Shown here: piece by piece, positions 23,060-35,317 of the stretch
Numbering within the stretch: the first letter of the stretch is position 1
Layout of the letters: every line of letters starts with the position of its first letter
Source: Chlorops oryzae
Taxonomy: Eukaryota > Arthropoda > Insecta > Diptera > Chloropidae
DNA length: 64,000 nucleotides
Assembly (NCBI GenBank): GCA_020466095.1
Contig: CM035806.1
Coordinates: 118,260,421 to 118,324,420, forward strand
Direction: 5' to 3'
Made by a program: the position numbers and the translations under genes
The notes under the pieces: generated by a model
The model's database searches: none
The model's input: the letters and a program-made list of their open reading frames with translations, nothing else
What the model was told of the DNA's origin: nothing

Positions 23060-23620
23060 TTTCTCAGAGCATTTCCTTCGTTCTCGATTGAGCCATGAAA
23101 ATCATAGCAACGAAATTTCGCAACGATCAAACGAGAATGCGAACGAATGGAAACGAAATGAAACGAAACGGGATACAACGAAACAAAAACTCACTTCCAT
23201 ACTCGTTCGTTATGTTTCGTTTGAAGCTAATTCGAGGCACGAACTGAACGGAAGTTAAATTCCTCTAGCGACATTTAAGCAGATTGCCCCGCGAAACGAT
23301 CGAAACGCTCCCACATGACCATGTGATCATGTTGTATTTTGTTACGGCTTAGTCATATGGCTATACAGCCATGACTCGATAGAGGGTCTCAATATATACA
23401 CAATTTTTTTGAGATTTTTTAAACTTTTAAATCGTATGAAAATTTTAGAATTCTGTGCATTCGCTTCGATAGCATTTTAAAGAAGTCTCAGTTGGTGGTA
23501 ACTGAACCTAACTTTTCTATAACCTGGGTGCTTAAGTTTTTTTTACATATATTGTTAAGCCATAATTAGATATACGCCATAAAAATCAAACCGTCGTTTT
23601 CATTGTGTCACATTACGTAA
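23060..23620. other. Unassigned, CGAAA-rich then AT-rich
   Basis: The first part has many loosely repeated ACGAAA words (about 23090-23230) in both orientations. The rest shows no signal. Confidence 0.35.
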
Positions 23621-23624
23621 AGTA

Positions 23625-23945
23625 AATAACGTAAATTTAAGCTAATTTAAGTTAAGTTAAGCTAAGTTATGGTATGATAAGTTAACATGGGTTAAGATAA
23701 GTTAAATTTTGTCAAGTTAAATAAGTTGAATCAATATAAGATATATTACGTTAAGTTAAATTAAGTTCAGTTAAGTTAATTTAAGTTAAGTTAAGTTGGA
23801 TTAAATAAAGTTGAGTTGATTTAAATTAAATTAAGTTGAGTTGATTTAAGTTAAGTTAAATTAAGTTGAGTTAAGTTAAGTTACGTTAAGTTAAAAAAGT
23901 TAAGTTGAATTAAGTTAAGTTAAGTAAAGTTATTCGAATGAAATA
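23625..23945. repeat. Degenerate (TTAAG)n satellite, about 320 bp
   Basis: Dozens of GTTAAGTTAAATTAAGTT-type pentamer and decamer units in one orientation, with point changes to GCTAAG, GTTGAG and GATTTAAG. A simple-sequence satellite without coding content. Confidence 0.85.
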
Positions 23946-24319
23946 ATTTCAAAAGCACAGGTTTTTCGTTCCACTTTCAGTATACGTTTTTATAATTTCT
24001 GTATAATGAAATTTCTATATAATGAAGTGATTTTCTGGTCCCGTGCGACTTCATTATAAGGAAGTTCGACTGTAGTATATAATTAATTTATATATATATA
24101 TAATTTTTGTGAAATTGCGACCTTGTAAGTGTAGTCAAATCGGAACTTTTCAAATTCACACATGAACACTAAAGGAAATGAAATGAATGACTAACTAAGT
24201 AAATGAAGATCCACATTTAAGTCTACATAGTTCCTGGTATTGTGGCTTGACTGTACAAGCATCTTAAATTTTTTGAGCTGCAATGCAACGCAACGCAACT
24301 TTGAAACTTTCAGTTTTTT

Positions 24320-24824
24320 AGCCTACATCACATCAGATCAGGCAGCTAAGGCAGTTGTTACGGGACAAAGCATCCAAGCGGACGTTCGAAGCGGGTCAGA
24401 AAAATTGAGAAAAATTTCAAGTGACTCGCCTCAGCGAAAATCGTTCTGAGTTGTTGTTTTCGTATTTTGTCGATTGTTTTTTTTTAATCCGCTCGAAGTG
24501 CGAAGCGCTTAAGTGCTTATATTCCTTAAAGAAAAATTCGAAATTCAAAAAAAAAAAATTAATTGTATAAATAAAAGTCCAATATAAAAATTAATTAAAA
24601 ATAAAATTTCATTTGTGAAAAAGAAATAGTCCTGATAATTTTTTTTTTTTATTTAAACAAAAGAAAAAAAATTTCACTGATTTTGATTTCGGTGGTGTCT
24701 GCCGGCGGCGCATCAGACAGAAGTGTGCTTGGTTTACCTCGATAAATGTTGCTGTGTAAATATTGACAACTTGCACGCTTCCGATATCGTATCGATATTG
24801 GTGTGGTGGAGCGCGTTGACTCCT
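24320..24824 (+). promoter_or_regulatory. Candidate transcription start and 5' leader exon
   Basis: A less AT-rich island with an initiator-like ATCAGATC (about 24331-24338), GGGACA roughly 28 bases downstream (DPE-like spacing), and a strong splice donor CCT|GTAAGT at 24824/24825. It could be a non-coding first exon spliced to the acceptor at 45022. This is inference from weak motifs only. Confidence 0.22.
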
Positions 24825-24829
24825 GTAAG

Positions 24830-25820
24830 TAGCACATATGCATAACAAATATTTTCATAATCATCAACTTGAACTGATAAAGCCCAAATACATACATATA
24901 AGTAGGTAGGTACCTATGCCTAAAAGGAATTTCGCGATAAAATAACTGATTGTACGATATAAATAACTAAGTATGTTATGTTCATTGTATAGGAGCGTTG
25001 AATATTATTTTTTTTTCAAGATGCTAGATTTATTTTCTGTACGATTATTTATAGTGCAACAAGTAACTGCTATTTTAATGTTAACAATTGTATGTAAATT
25101 TCAGAGCATGGGGCTTTTTATTTATAAAAAAATCCATTGTTAATCATCATGATAATAAATTTATATTAAATTGACAAGGAAAATGGATGATCGGGACATT
25201 ATTGCTTCTCTTTAACAACTCTCGGATCACTTGATGACAGAGAAGATCTCACCGATCGCTTTTTGGATTCAGCTGCAACCGCTGAATTCAGCGATCAGCG
25301 GTTGATGTGACCTAAGGCCGCAATATTTGTCGCTGGGGAATGGACAATTCACAATTTACGAAAGCGTTCAAGCGTAGGAGTATCAAAAGTCCGATTGGAT
25401 GGCATCGGATCGCATCCAATCGGATCGGATCGGAGGCATTCAGGCATTTTTCGGTTTCTTTTCGTTTCTTTAGCCTTTATTACCTACTTTATGCGTTTTA
25501 TAGACTGACTACTTATCACAAATATCTTTTTATGCAAATGAATTCAGTTTATGATAATCGGCTTTTTTCTAGCCATTTATAGTTAATTCTCAAATTATCG
25601 GATTTTATTGTTGCTGGTGCTGCTACTTCTCTGCCATAAAAAATATTCTGTTCAAAAACTAATCAGATTTCTTTTCTCAGAAAGTAAGCACATCAAGCCA
25701 ATCCAAAATATTTAAAAAATACACCGCGATGGTTTCGAGCCCTAGCAGAGTCAAGGACATTGTAAGCGATTTCTCATTAAATTTTTGTATTATGTGATTT
25801 ATGCTCTATTTTATCTTGCT
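24830..25820. other. Unassigned DNA
   Basis: Contains short palindromes around 25255-25310 (GCTGAATTCAGC-like) and repeated ATCGGAT words at 25390-25435. No gene or bounded element is seen. Confidence 0.35.
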
Positions 25821-25821
25821 T

Positions 25822-25822
<1 letters not shown>

Positions 25823-25910
<88 letters not shown>

Positions 25911-25912
25911 AT
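25823..25912. repeat. (TA)n microsatellite
   Basis: About 90 bp of nearly pure TA dinucleotides with a few TTTA interruptions. Confidence 0.95.
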
Positions 25913-26316
25913 TTGTCAAAATTGTTTTAAATAAGAAAAGGCAATTTTCGTTTCTGCGCATTGTTAAATGTTTGAATTTAGATTTCTGCTAATTGAAGAG
26001 GGACGTTGAAAACGATCGAGGTCGCGGAAAAATATTGATAGACCAATATATTGAAAATAGCATTCATACATGTAGCTCGTTTTAGGTTTTTATTTTATCG
26101 ATTTTCCCCAAAAAATATATACAATCTTCGTCGGACATTAACAGCAACATAAAAAACATTGAGCAAGCTTGTCATAATAAGCGAGGATATCTCGAATTCC
26201 AACGAATTCAGTCGATTGAAGGATGGCAATTTTGCAACTTTTGATGCCGAAAACAACACCGGAATGCTTACACAGAGAAAAAATTGTTGTTTGTAAAGTC
26301 AATTTACGGACGATAG

Positions 26317-27189
26317 TTTTACGTGATAACGTCATAAGAAAACGCTCATTATGTACATAAAAGGGACCACTCAAGTATCAAGTACGCTATTTTTTTTTTG
26401 GCGATTTTTCAAACTCCCTCCCCTTAGACTTATTGATTTAAATGTTAGAAAATAGATCTCAATTTTTAATGTTTTTTTTGCGATTTTTAATATAAGTATA
26501 AAATAGAAAATAATAATTATACTTCAATTTTTAAATTAAAATTGCATATAAAAGTTTTCAAAATCAATTTCATAAATATTTTCGATCCCTGTCAGTGCTC
26601 GGACTACTACCACTTTGATGGTAGATCGACCACTATTTTCACTATTACCACTTCTACCACGATAAGTCCAAATCTACCGCTTTTTTTTTTTACTTATTTA
26701 TGCCTTTGTTTTATTTATTTTATGATCATTTAGAATCATTGAGAGAATAAAAAATGTGCTTCAATGTTATGTGTCATCGAAAAATATGTTGGCAGCTTCC
26801 TATTGTCAAGAATGTTGTCAAGAAAGACAGTATTGGCCAAGTATTACTTCGTATTGGCGCTTGACGACATCCAATAAATATTGACACTTTTTATTAAAGA
26901 AGAGAAAATACCTAAAAACGTGTAATTTTCGCAATTTCCTACATGATCAGATGAGATATATTCCTATACATATTAATATTTTAAGCAATTTTAAATCTAT
27001 AACTTTTTATACGAATCTATCCCTTCTTCTTTAAAAATCTACCAGCTTTAAAAATTTTCATTTTGTGTATTTGAGTGTGTTTGTGTGTCGCGTAAATTGA
27101 ACGATGAACATGTTGAACGCACATTGAGGCGTGAGATGTTCGCAGATCGAATGCCCTATCATCGATTTAATAGACGTTATCACGTAAAA
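26317..27189. mobile_element. Possible TIR element with 17-bp perfect ends
   Basis: TTTTACGTGATAACGTC at 26317-26333 is repeated as its exact complement at 27173-27189. No target duplication was found. The 870-bp interior is AT-rich with a TCTACC/CTACTACC-rich stretch (26600-26680) and no ORF. Confidence 0.45.
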
Positions 27190-27590
27190 AATCAACCAAA
27201 AAACTGGTTAAATCAAAAGGAAAAACATACAAAACGGCTTCAACAAGGGATATTTTAATTTTAACAAATTTTCTTGCTGAAAAAAAAATGAATTGGCGTG
27301 ATAATTTTCAAAAATGGATTAAAATTTAAATTGTTGTACGTACCACGGACATAATTGAAATGACAACATAGTTTTTAAAATAAAATAAAAAATCTAAAAT
27401 ACCTACATATAAAAGAAGAAATGTCAAAACAATTTAATTTTACGTTCAAAACAAATGGCCACAGACCATAAACATAACCCGAAAAATAGCCATCGGATGG
27501 ACTTCATCCGATTTTTTCACTCCGTAGTCGTGACTGCTTTCGCAATGCTTAAAAAGTTCTAAGATGAATAAATAAAAACTCAACCATTTT

Positions 27591-28405
27591 TATACCCGAC
27601 ACACTCTGTGTCGAGGGTATATTGCGTTTGTGTGGTTGTGTGTAACACCCAGAACCAGTCGAGATAGACCATACAAAATATATGTATATATTATATAAAT
27701 GATCTGCGTCACTAGGAGATTCGATTTAGCCATGTCCGTCTGTCTGTTTGTATACAGTTTTCTTATCGAAGGAGTTGAGCTATCTTGATGAAATTTGATA
27801 TGCGTACTCATAGGCACATGAGTAAGAACAAGTTCGAGAATGGACCCGATTGAACCATTTTTAGGGGTACCTCCAGTACTAGGGTATGTTACGAAAATCA
27901 CAAAAACTGCTCTTAAATCGAAGTTTTTCAAGATATTTTGATGAAATTTGGTATTTGAACATATTTTAGGCTAACTAATGTGATTTACAAAAATTAGAAA
28001 AATGGGCGTGGCAGAAGGGCGTTTTTCGAAAACGCCTATGGGACTTCAACGAAAATTGCCACTTATACTTCCTTTGTAGCCATAAACATCCTGCCCAAAA
28101 ATTTTCTTGATCGGTTCATTATTAAGGGTACCTCCAGTACTAGGGTCTGTCACAAAAATCTCAATGCCCCAAAATCTGACTTTTTCCAAATAATTAAATG
28201 AAACTTAGAATTTGCGCGTATTTCCAAAAAATTGGGAAAGTGGGCGTGGCAAAGGGGCGGTTTTCATAAAGAAATTAAACAAAAGTCGGTATATGGGGCC
28301 CCTATGGCCTTAAACAACTCCTGATATTAAAAATTATTTGAAGATGTGAGTCTTTGTCGGGTATTCTATTGTCAGGCTTGCCGGACTATAACACCCTTAC
28401 TTGTT
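27591..28405 (+). mobile_element. Helentron/DINE-1-like element, family B, full length
   Basis: 5' end TATACCCGACACACTCTGTG; a GTCT microsatellite at about 27735; two blocks carrying TCCAGTACTAGGGT. The 3' end is TGTCGGGTATTCTATTGTCA, then the hairpin GTCAGGC...GCCGGAC and the tail CACCCTTACTTGTT. The subterminal pair ATACCCGACA / TGTCGGGTAT parallels that of family A. Confidence 0.82.
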
Positions 28406-29295
28406 CTTAAAAATTTTCGTTCTGCTCGAAAATCAAAAGGACTGTGAATAACAATGCGCCCTCTTAAAAAATCATTGTTACGTTCGCTCAGTGTATATCT
28501 GGGGTGCATATATCCCTAGAATATTGCAAATTGAACATGTGCGATTTTTATGTGGGAATTTTATCGAGAACGAAACGGAGAAAATGATATTTTTGGGGCT
28601 TTCTGTCGGAAATCCACGCAAGAAAATGTCCAAAAACTATATAAGGGCCAAAATTTCTTTGGCAAGACAAGACAACAATGTTTATGCAATTTGCGAGTAA
28701 ACAAAATGGATTTTTGGTGATATTGGATTTTTTTTGTAATTCGACTAGAGTATTTTATTTTGTTATTAATAAATATTTTGTTAAAATTAATTTGTTATTA
28801 AATTGGTTTGCTCCTTCATGAAAACTGATTTTCATTGACAGCGACAGAAGTTTAGGCATTAAAAAGAATTTTGGCCCATAAATCTCGTATTCACCAAAAA
28901 TACTTTAATCTTACTTGTGAAATGGCCGTGAGTGAGTAAGGATATTGTTTTGATTCCTTTTGGCTACATTGCGACTCCTCGCTTTTCCATTGCATTGAAA
29001 AAAGATCATGTCGAAGGATTTGCGATAGGGCCTAAATATTTATTTAACCCCTTGACAGCCTCCTTATGTTTTAAATGAAAAGACATAATGACAATGGAAT
29101 GTACTTGAATACGTTTCAAAAGTTCCATCCAAGAGTTTTGCTGTCGCTCCTCCTGCAGTACTCGCGTACATACATACATTTACACACGATCAGACACACA
29201 CCCCTCTGGGGTTCATTGTGAAGATTATTTTGATGTTATTTAAAGTTTTTCCATTAACCGAAAAATGATTCTTATTCAATATAAAATTAAACGAA
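28406..29295. other. Unassigned DNA
   Basis: A 69-codon plus-strand frame at 28491-28700 shows no recognisable family. Short CA and TACA runs lie near 29165-29205. Nothing else is supported. Confidence 0.35.
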
Positions 29296-30165
29296 AACAA
29301 GTAAAGGTGTTATAGTCAGGCGAGCCTGACAATAAAATACCCGACATAGACACACATGTTTAAATAATTGTTGAACAACGCCCGAAAAACAGGACCACTA
29401 AGTAAGAATATTCAAGAGGTTTTATAGGCCATTAGGGGCCCCATATACCGACTTTTGTTAAATTTCTTTATGAAAACCGCCCTATGCCACGCCCACTTTT
29501 CAATTTTTTTTTTTTTTTTGCAATTCTAATGGGAGGCTTAAATATACGGTCAAATTCTAAGTTTCATTGAAATATTTTGAAAAATTCCGATTTTGAGGCC
29601 GTTTTGGTATTTTTGTGACAGACCCTAGTACTGGAGGTACCCTTAAAAATGGACCGTTCAAAGAAATTTTTTGGAAGGATGTTTAAGGCTACAAAGGAAG
29701 CATAAGTGCCAAATTTCGTTCAAGTCCCATTTGAATTTCGGCAGTAGGAAACTATTTTCCAAAAACGCCGTTCTGCCACGCTCATTTTTCCAATTTTAAG
29801 AAAGCATATTATTTGCCTTTAAACATGTTCAAATACCAAATTTTATCAAAATATTTTGAAAAATTTCGATTTTAGAGGTACCCCTAAAAATGGTCCGATC
29901 GGGTCCATTCTCGAACTTGATCTTACTCATGTCCCCGTGAGCACGCATACCGACTTTTGTCAATATAGCTCAACTCCTTCGATAAGATAACTGTATACAA
30001 ACAGACGCACAAACGGACAGACGGACGGACATGGCTAAATCGAATCTCCTGGTGACGCTGATCATTTCTATATATATTTTGTATGGTCTCTTTTGACTGG
30101 TTCTGGGTGTTACATACAACCACACAAACGCAATATACCCTCGACACAGAGTGTGTCGGGTATAA
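29296..30165 (-). mobile_element. Helentron/DINE-1-like element, family B, full length
   Basis: On the minus strand it runs from TATACCCGACACACTCTGTG (30165) through a short GTCC/GTCT run to the 3' hairpin and ACACCTTTACTTGTT tail at 29296. Same organisation as 27591-28405 in the opposite orientation. Confidence 0.82.
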
Positions 30166-30228
30166 TTAGCGCAAGGAGCGAACCAGATTTGCCTTGCGAC
30201 GACAATTTAATGCCCGCCCGCCCGCTTA

Positions 30229-30359
30229 GGCCGCAAATATAGTGGAAGCAAAGCTGAAGCTGAAGCGTAAGCTGTCATGTATTTGTTGTTGCCAAAATGC
30301 AACAAACACATGACAGCTTACGCTTCAGCTTCAGCATTGCTTCCACTATAATTGCGGCC
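30229..30359. mobile_element. Hairpin MITE with TTA duplication (Harbinger-like)
   Basis: 131 bp, almost entirely self-complementary: GGCCGCAAATATAGTGGAAG... against ...CTTCCACTATAATTGCGGCC. It is flanked by TTA on both sides (30226-30228; 30360-30362). A TWA duplication suggests PIF/Harbinger mobilisation. Transcribed, it would fold into a stem of about 55 bp. Confidence 0.85.
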
Positions 30360-30400
30360 TTAGTCTTGTTACGGTGTGGGCAAGCAGCTTTTCAGAAGTT

Positions 30401-30462
30401 TTATACCCAGCGTAAGCAGGGTATACTAGTTTTGTGTGAATCTTGTAACAGCCAGAACCATA
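30401..30462 (+). mobile_element. Family-A Helentron, 5' end only
   Basis: TATACCCAGCGTAAGCAGGG through TCTTGTAACAGCCAGAACCA, then unrelated sequence. A truncated copy. Confidence 0.75.
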
Positions 30463-30955
30463 TAGTAATATAGTGGACACTTACAACAACAACCGAAATC
30501 CGTGGTGAACTAGTGATGCTATAATTTTTTTAGTATTCACTGAATTTTGTAACTCAACATAATTGCGGTGCATTTTTTTAATGTTTTCTTTTTAATGTAA
30601 AACGTTTTTAGTTTTTTATGATAGTTTATGCAATTCTTTACCCTTTTCATTCAGAAGAGTTCCAAAAATATATAGTTTATGCATTCTATTTATCAGGATA
30701 TGTAATAATTACTTAAGCCACTAGTTATGTATCGAGCAATTATAGTTATGATATCACTGAATATTTCATATCAGCTGTTCTGTGGTCGATCCAAGCTTTT
30801 TGAGAATCGGTCATATTCGACGCATGAGAACTCTGCTTTAGCGTTCCTCAATAATATGAGCAAAAATTTATCTTATTATTTTTAATTGTATAAAAATAAC
30901 ATATTTTGCTGTAAAATATAATGAGTTCTTATGAAAAACCCTTGATTAACACATA
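30463..30955. other. Unassigned DNA
   Basis: AT-rich, no gene or element seen. Confidence 0.35.
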
Positions 30956-31185
30956 TATATATATTAGGCATGCCAATCCCGGGACCCCGGGATTTAAAAA
31001 AATTGTAACAAATCGTTAAATTCGTAGAAAAAATTGGACAAAATCGTTTAAATCTGTTAAATCGTTTAGTCGAAGTTAAAATATATGGAATATATGAATG
31101 TGTTAATCAAACTTTTGTTAAATATCCATGAAAACCACCGGGACTAATCCCGGGATTTTGGGATCCCTAATATATATATATATCT
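30956..31185. mobile_element. Possible MITE with ATATTAGG...CCTAATAT ends
   Basis: Imperfect inverted ends (ATATTAGGCATGCCAATCCC and the complement of GGGATCCCTAATAT) sit in TA runs, with palindromic CCCGGG words just inside each end. The TA-rich target hides any duplication. Confidence 0.5.
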
Positions 31186-31363
31186 GATTTTTAACAAAAA
31201 TTTTAGTTCATGTTACAAGACGATAAAATATTTGTTAGACCGGAACCGGAATTTTCAGGGGGCGTGCTACGTTTTTGATTTTTCCATAAGCATGCATGCA
31301 CAGGGAGCCTACTTCAATTCAACACACACGTTTTTTGCCAAGTGCCATCTATAGTACTATATG

Positions 31364-31827
31364 GCCAGAACTAAGCTCCGCAAATATAGACATATAACAT
31401 ATATATATATTCTTGATCAGGATCAAAAACTGAAGCGATTTAGACATGTCCGCCTGTCCGTGGTCAGATCTCCTCCAAAACGGCTGGACCAACCAAGTCG
31501 AAAATTGACACTAAGGTATTTCGGGATCCGAGTATGATTCTAAGTTAAAATGGGAGACATCCGCCCACTACCACGCCCACAAATGAATTTAATGTGTTTT
31601 CAGTAAAATGCTTGTAACTTGCGAACCACTCAACACATTTCTTGATATTTGGTGTACTGGTAAACTACGGAAAGGGACATATCCTGAAAAAATATGGACA
31701 CTGTTCTCCTCCACCCACGCCCAAAAATAAGCCCAAAAATAAGGTTTTATCGTAACTTGTGAAGTAAAAGGCGTAAAAACGTCAAATTCACAACATAGGT
31801 TGACCAAGGCAAATGAAAGGTATAGGA
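31364..31827 (+). mobile_element. Family-A Helentron, both ends truncated
   Basis: Internal family-A sequence from GGCCAGAACTAAGCTCCGCA to AATGAAAGGTATAGGAAAA. The 3' part is cut by the family-B copy that begins at 31828. Confidence 0.75.
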
Positions 31828-32727
31828 AAACACGTAAGGGTGTTATAATCAGGCGAGCCTGACAATAGAATACCCGACACATATGTATGTTCAAATAAAT
31901 TTTAATATTTTCAATTTTATTTTTTTTTTATAAATTTTAAAATTTTAATTTTAAGAAGTGTTTCAGGTCATAAGGAGCCCCATGTACCGACTTTTGTTAA
32001 ATTTCTTAATGAAAACTGCTCCTTTGCCACGCCCACTTTTCAATTTTATTTCTATTCTAATCGGTGGCTTAGATATACGCTCCAATCCTAAGTTTTATTG
32101 AAATATTTTAAAAAATCCGATTTTGGGGCACTTTTGACATTTTTGTGACAGAGCCTATTACTGGAGGTACCCCTAATAATGGACCGATCCAGAAAATTTT
32201 TGGGGAGGATGTTTATGGCTACAAAGGCAGCAAAAGTGCCAAATTTCGTAAAAGTCCCATTTGAATTTCGGGTGCAGGAGAGAATTTTCGAAAAACGCCT
32301 TTCTGCCACGCCCAATCTTTCAATTTTTTTAATTCATAGTAACTGACTTTTAACATGTTCAAATACTAAATCTCATCAAAATATCTTGACAAACTCCGAT
32401 TTTAGAGCAGTTTTTGTTGTTTTCGTAACAGACGCTAGTACTGGAGGTACCCCTAAAAATGGTCCGATCGGGCCCATTCTCAAACTTATTCGTACTCATG
32501 TCCCCGTTAGCACGCATACCGAATTTCTTCAAGATAGCTCAACTCCTTTGATAAGATAACTGTATACAGACAGACAGACGGACAGACGGACAGACGGACA
32601 GACAGACGGACGGACATGGCTAAATCGAATCTCCTGGTGACGCTGATCATTTCTATATACCATTTATTTTGTACGGTCTATCTCGACTGGTTCTGGGTGT
32701 TACACACAACCACACAAACGCAATATG
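31828..32727 (-). mobile_element. Family-B Helentron, 5' tip missing
   Basis: The 3' hairpin end (CGTAAGGGTGTTATAATCAG...) lies at 31828. The body and a GACA/GACG microsatellite (about 32570-32615) follow. The terminal TATACCCGACACACTCTGTG is lost after AACGCAATAT. It abuts the truncated family-A copy. Confidence 0.78.
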
Positions 32728-32947
32728 TGCAGTAAGGTTTAGTACCATTTCAAAAAATTCTTCATATAAATAATTGTTTTGAGTATACAGAGTTCTTATA
32801 CGCATTTGTCGTAATTTGGACACCAAATATTATAAACGTAACTGTTTTTATACCCGACACACTCTGTGTCGAGGGTATTTTGCGTTTGTTTGGTTGTGCG
32901 CAACACCCAGAACCAGTCGAGATAGACCATAAATATATAATATAATA

Positions 32948-34208
32948 TTAGGTGTAGTAAAAAGAAATCCTTTTAAGATAGTTAGAATGACCCGATTTAG
33001 GTCAAATATGCGCCGTTTTGTTCGATAACTTGTTGTCATTTTAAAGGTAATTTCATTATGCCTCTCTCATAGAAGCCCTCGTTCCTATTAGCAAAAAATT
33101 GAGACAGTCGAATTTCAGAAGCCTCTCTTGAAGCGAATATTTCACCAGCAAAATTGTTCGCCATGGACAGGAACAGATGGTAATCACTTGGTGCCAGGTC
33201 CGGACTATAAGGTGGATGCAGAAGAACCTCCCAACCAAACTCCCGGAGCTTCTGGCGAGTCACTATCGATGTGTGTGGCCTGGCGTTGTCCTGATGGAAC
33301 ACAATTCCTCTCCTATTGGCCAAAGCTGGCCGCTTATGGGCGATTGCTTCCTTCAGACGGTCCAATTGTTGACAGTAGAGTTCCGAGTTAAGAGTTTTGC
33401 CGTATGGGAGCAGCTCATAGAAGATAATTCCCTGCCAATCCCACCAAACACACAGCAAAACCTTCCTGGCCGTCAATCCTGGCTTGGCCACCGTTTCCGC
33501 CGGTTCACAGTGTTTCGACCACAACCGCTTTTCGCTTGACGTTGTCGTAAGTGACCCACTTTTCATCACCAGTCACCAACCGCTTCAGAAATGGGTCGAT
33601 TTTGTTGCGGTTCAGCAGCGATTCGCAGATGGAAATTCGGTCTATGAGGTTTTTTTGCGTTAACTCGTGTGGCACCCATACATCGAGCTTCTTTGTGTAT
33701 CCAGCCTTATTCAAATGGTTCCAAACGGTTTTTTGTGCAATCTTTAGCTCTTTTGCAATCGAAACAGTGCTAACATGACGGTCGGACTCGATAATTTCCA
33801 TGATTTTATCGACATTTTCGACAATTGGCCTTCCAGTGCGTGGTGCCTCCTTGACATCGAAGTTACCGGAACGGAATCGACGAAACCAAAATTGCGCATG
33901 ATTGGCTGTTACAGTATCAGGTCCATAAACGCTATTCACATTTTCAGCCGCCTGGCTTGCGTTTTCTCCCTTATCGAAGAAAAACTGTAAAATGTAGCGA
34001 ATTTTCTCTTTGCTGATGTCCATCTTTGACAAGCTCTCAAACAAAACTGAATCAATCAATCAAAAAAGTGTCAAAAAAGCTTTTTTAGTAGGAATTGTCA
34101 TCTTTCTAATGCCCCCTAGCGGAACACGATCGGACTTATACAAGGCGAGATGCAGATAAATAACGCCATCTGTTGGAAAAATAATGGATTTCTTTTTACT
34201 ACACCTAA
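32948..34208 (-). mobile_element. Mariner element 2, 1261 bp
   Basis: Inverted ends TTAGGTGTAGTAAAAAGAAA at both termini, flanked by TA (32946-32947; 34209-34210). Full mariner length with a nearly complete transposase gene on the minus strand. Confidence 0.92.
32997..34023 (-). pseudogene. Mariner 2 transposase, one frameshift, one nonsense
   Basis: DD34D transposase. ATG at 34023 opens MDISKEKIRYILQFFFDKGE, followed by the N-terminal DNA-binding region (EAPRTGRPIVENVDKIMEII) and WVPHELTQKN. Catalytic motifs are VTGDEKWVTYDN, VFHQDNARPH and HPPYSPDLAPSDYHLF. A frameshift near 33530 separates the first motif from the rest. TGA at 33038-33036 replaces a Trp codon ten codons before the natural end, and the natural TAA lies at 32999-32997. 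The protein matches the mellifera/cecropia-type mariners by motif style, and the subfamily is a judgement. Two lesions in an otherwise good gene suggest recent inactivation. Confidence 0.88.
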
Positions 34209-34384
34209 TATATAGAAATTATCAGCGTCAGAAGGAGATTCGATTTAGACATTTTCGTCCGTCTGTCTGTCTGTACACTGTTTTCTTATCGAAGGAGTTG
34301 AGCTATCTTGATGAAATTTGGTATGCGCGCTCACGGGGACATGAGTAAGAACAAGTTCGAGAAGGGACCCGATCGGACCATTTA

Positions 34385-35317
34385 CGCGGGCGGTTCAATA
34401 AGTACCCGTGTTTGACGACAAAGGGCATCCCTGAGGGAAGTTGTGTTATCATCGTGTGCTTCCATCTATTTCGTTTGGATCTGGCAACCATTCGAGTAAC
34501 ACGTGCTTCGTGAATTTCGCTTAGATGGAAAAAGAGCAGTATCGTTCGGTAATTCGCTGTTGGCCCGATGGGTGCCGCGATTGCTCATGGTTGACAACAA
34601 GCGGATACGGCTGTTAACTTCGAACCAGCGTCTGGAGCAATTTAAGCAAGATCCGAAGGAGTTTTTGCGTCGAGTTGTAACCGTTGATGAAACCTGGATC
34701 CATCATTACGCACCAGAAACAAAGGAACAATCAAAACAATGGATTTCTCGCGGTGAATCTGCTCCAAAGAAAGCGAAGACGGTCCCATCGGCCGGATATG
34801 TAATGGCGACAATCGTTTGGGATGCGAACAGCGTCATCCAGATGGATTTTTTAGAAAAGGAGGAACGATCACTGGACAATATTACAGTGAGTTATTGGAC
34901 CGATTTGACAAAAAATTTAAGGAGACACGGCCGCATTTAGCGAAAAAGAAGCTGTTTCACCACGATAACGCACCAATACATTCGTCCGGAGTTGTTCGCC
35001 GCCAAACTGCATGAATTGCGTTATGAATTGCTGCCGCACCCCACCTTTTCACCCGATCTGGCTCCCTGCGATTTTTTCTTGTTCCCTAACAAATGGCTCG
35101 GGAAAAAAAATTTGGCTCAAATGAGGAAGTCATCGCGGAGACAGAGGCGTATTTTGGAGAGTTTGACAAATCCTATTTCTTGGAGGGGTTAAAAAAATGG
35201 CAGCAACGTTTGGAGAAGTGCATCTTTATAAAAGGGGACTATGTTGAAAAATAAAAAAATTTTTTTGAAAAAATTGTGTCTTCATTTCTAACCCGGGTAC
35301 TAATTGAACCGTCCTCG
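34385..35317 (+). mobile_element. Mariner element 3, internally deleted, 933 bp
   Basis: Inverted ends CGMGGRCGGTTCAATWAGTA flanked by TA (34383-34384; 35318-35319). About 330 bp shorter than a complete mariner because the DNA-binding half of the transposase gene is missing. A different family from the other two mariners here. Confidence 0.88.
34525..35254 (+). pseudogene. Mariner 3 transposase, deleted and frameshifted
   Basis: ATG at 34525 gives MEKEQYRSVIR, the usual mariner N-terminus. The sequence then jumps directly to the region before the first catalytic motif (KRIRLLTSNQRLEQFKQDP), in another frame. VTVDETWIHHYAPETK and HHDNAPIHSS and HPTFSPDLAPCDFFLF are present, with at least two more frameshifts (near 34865 and 35000). 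The natural end is TAA at 35252-35254. The helix-turn-helix region needed for end binding is gone, so the copy is non-autonomous. Confidence 0.85.
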
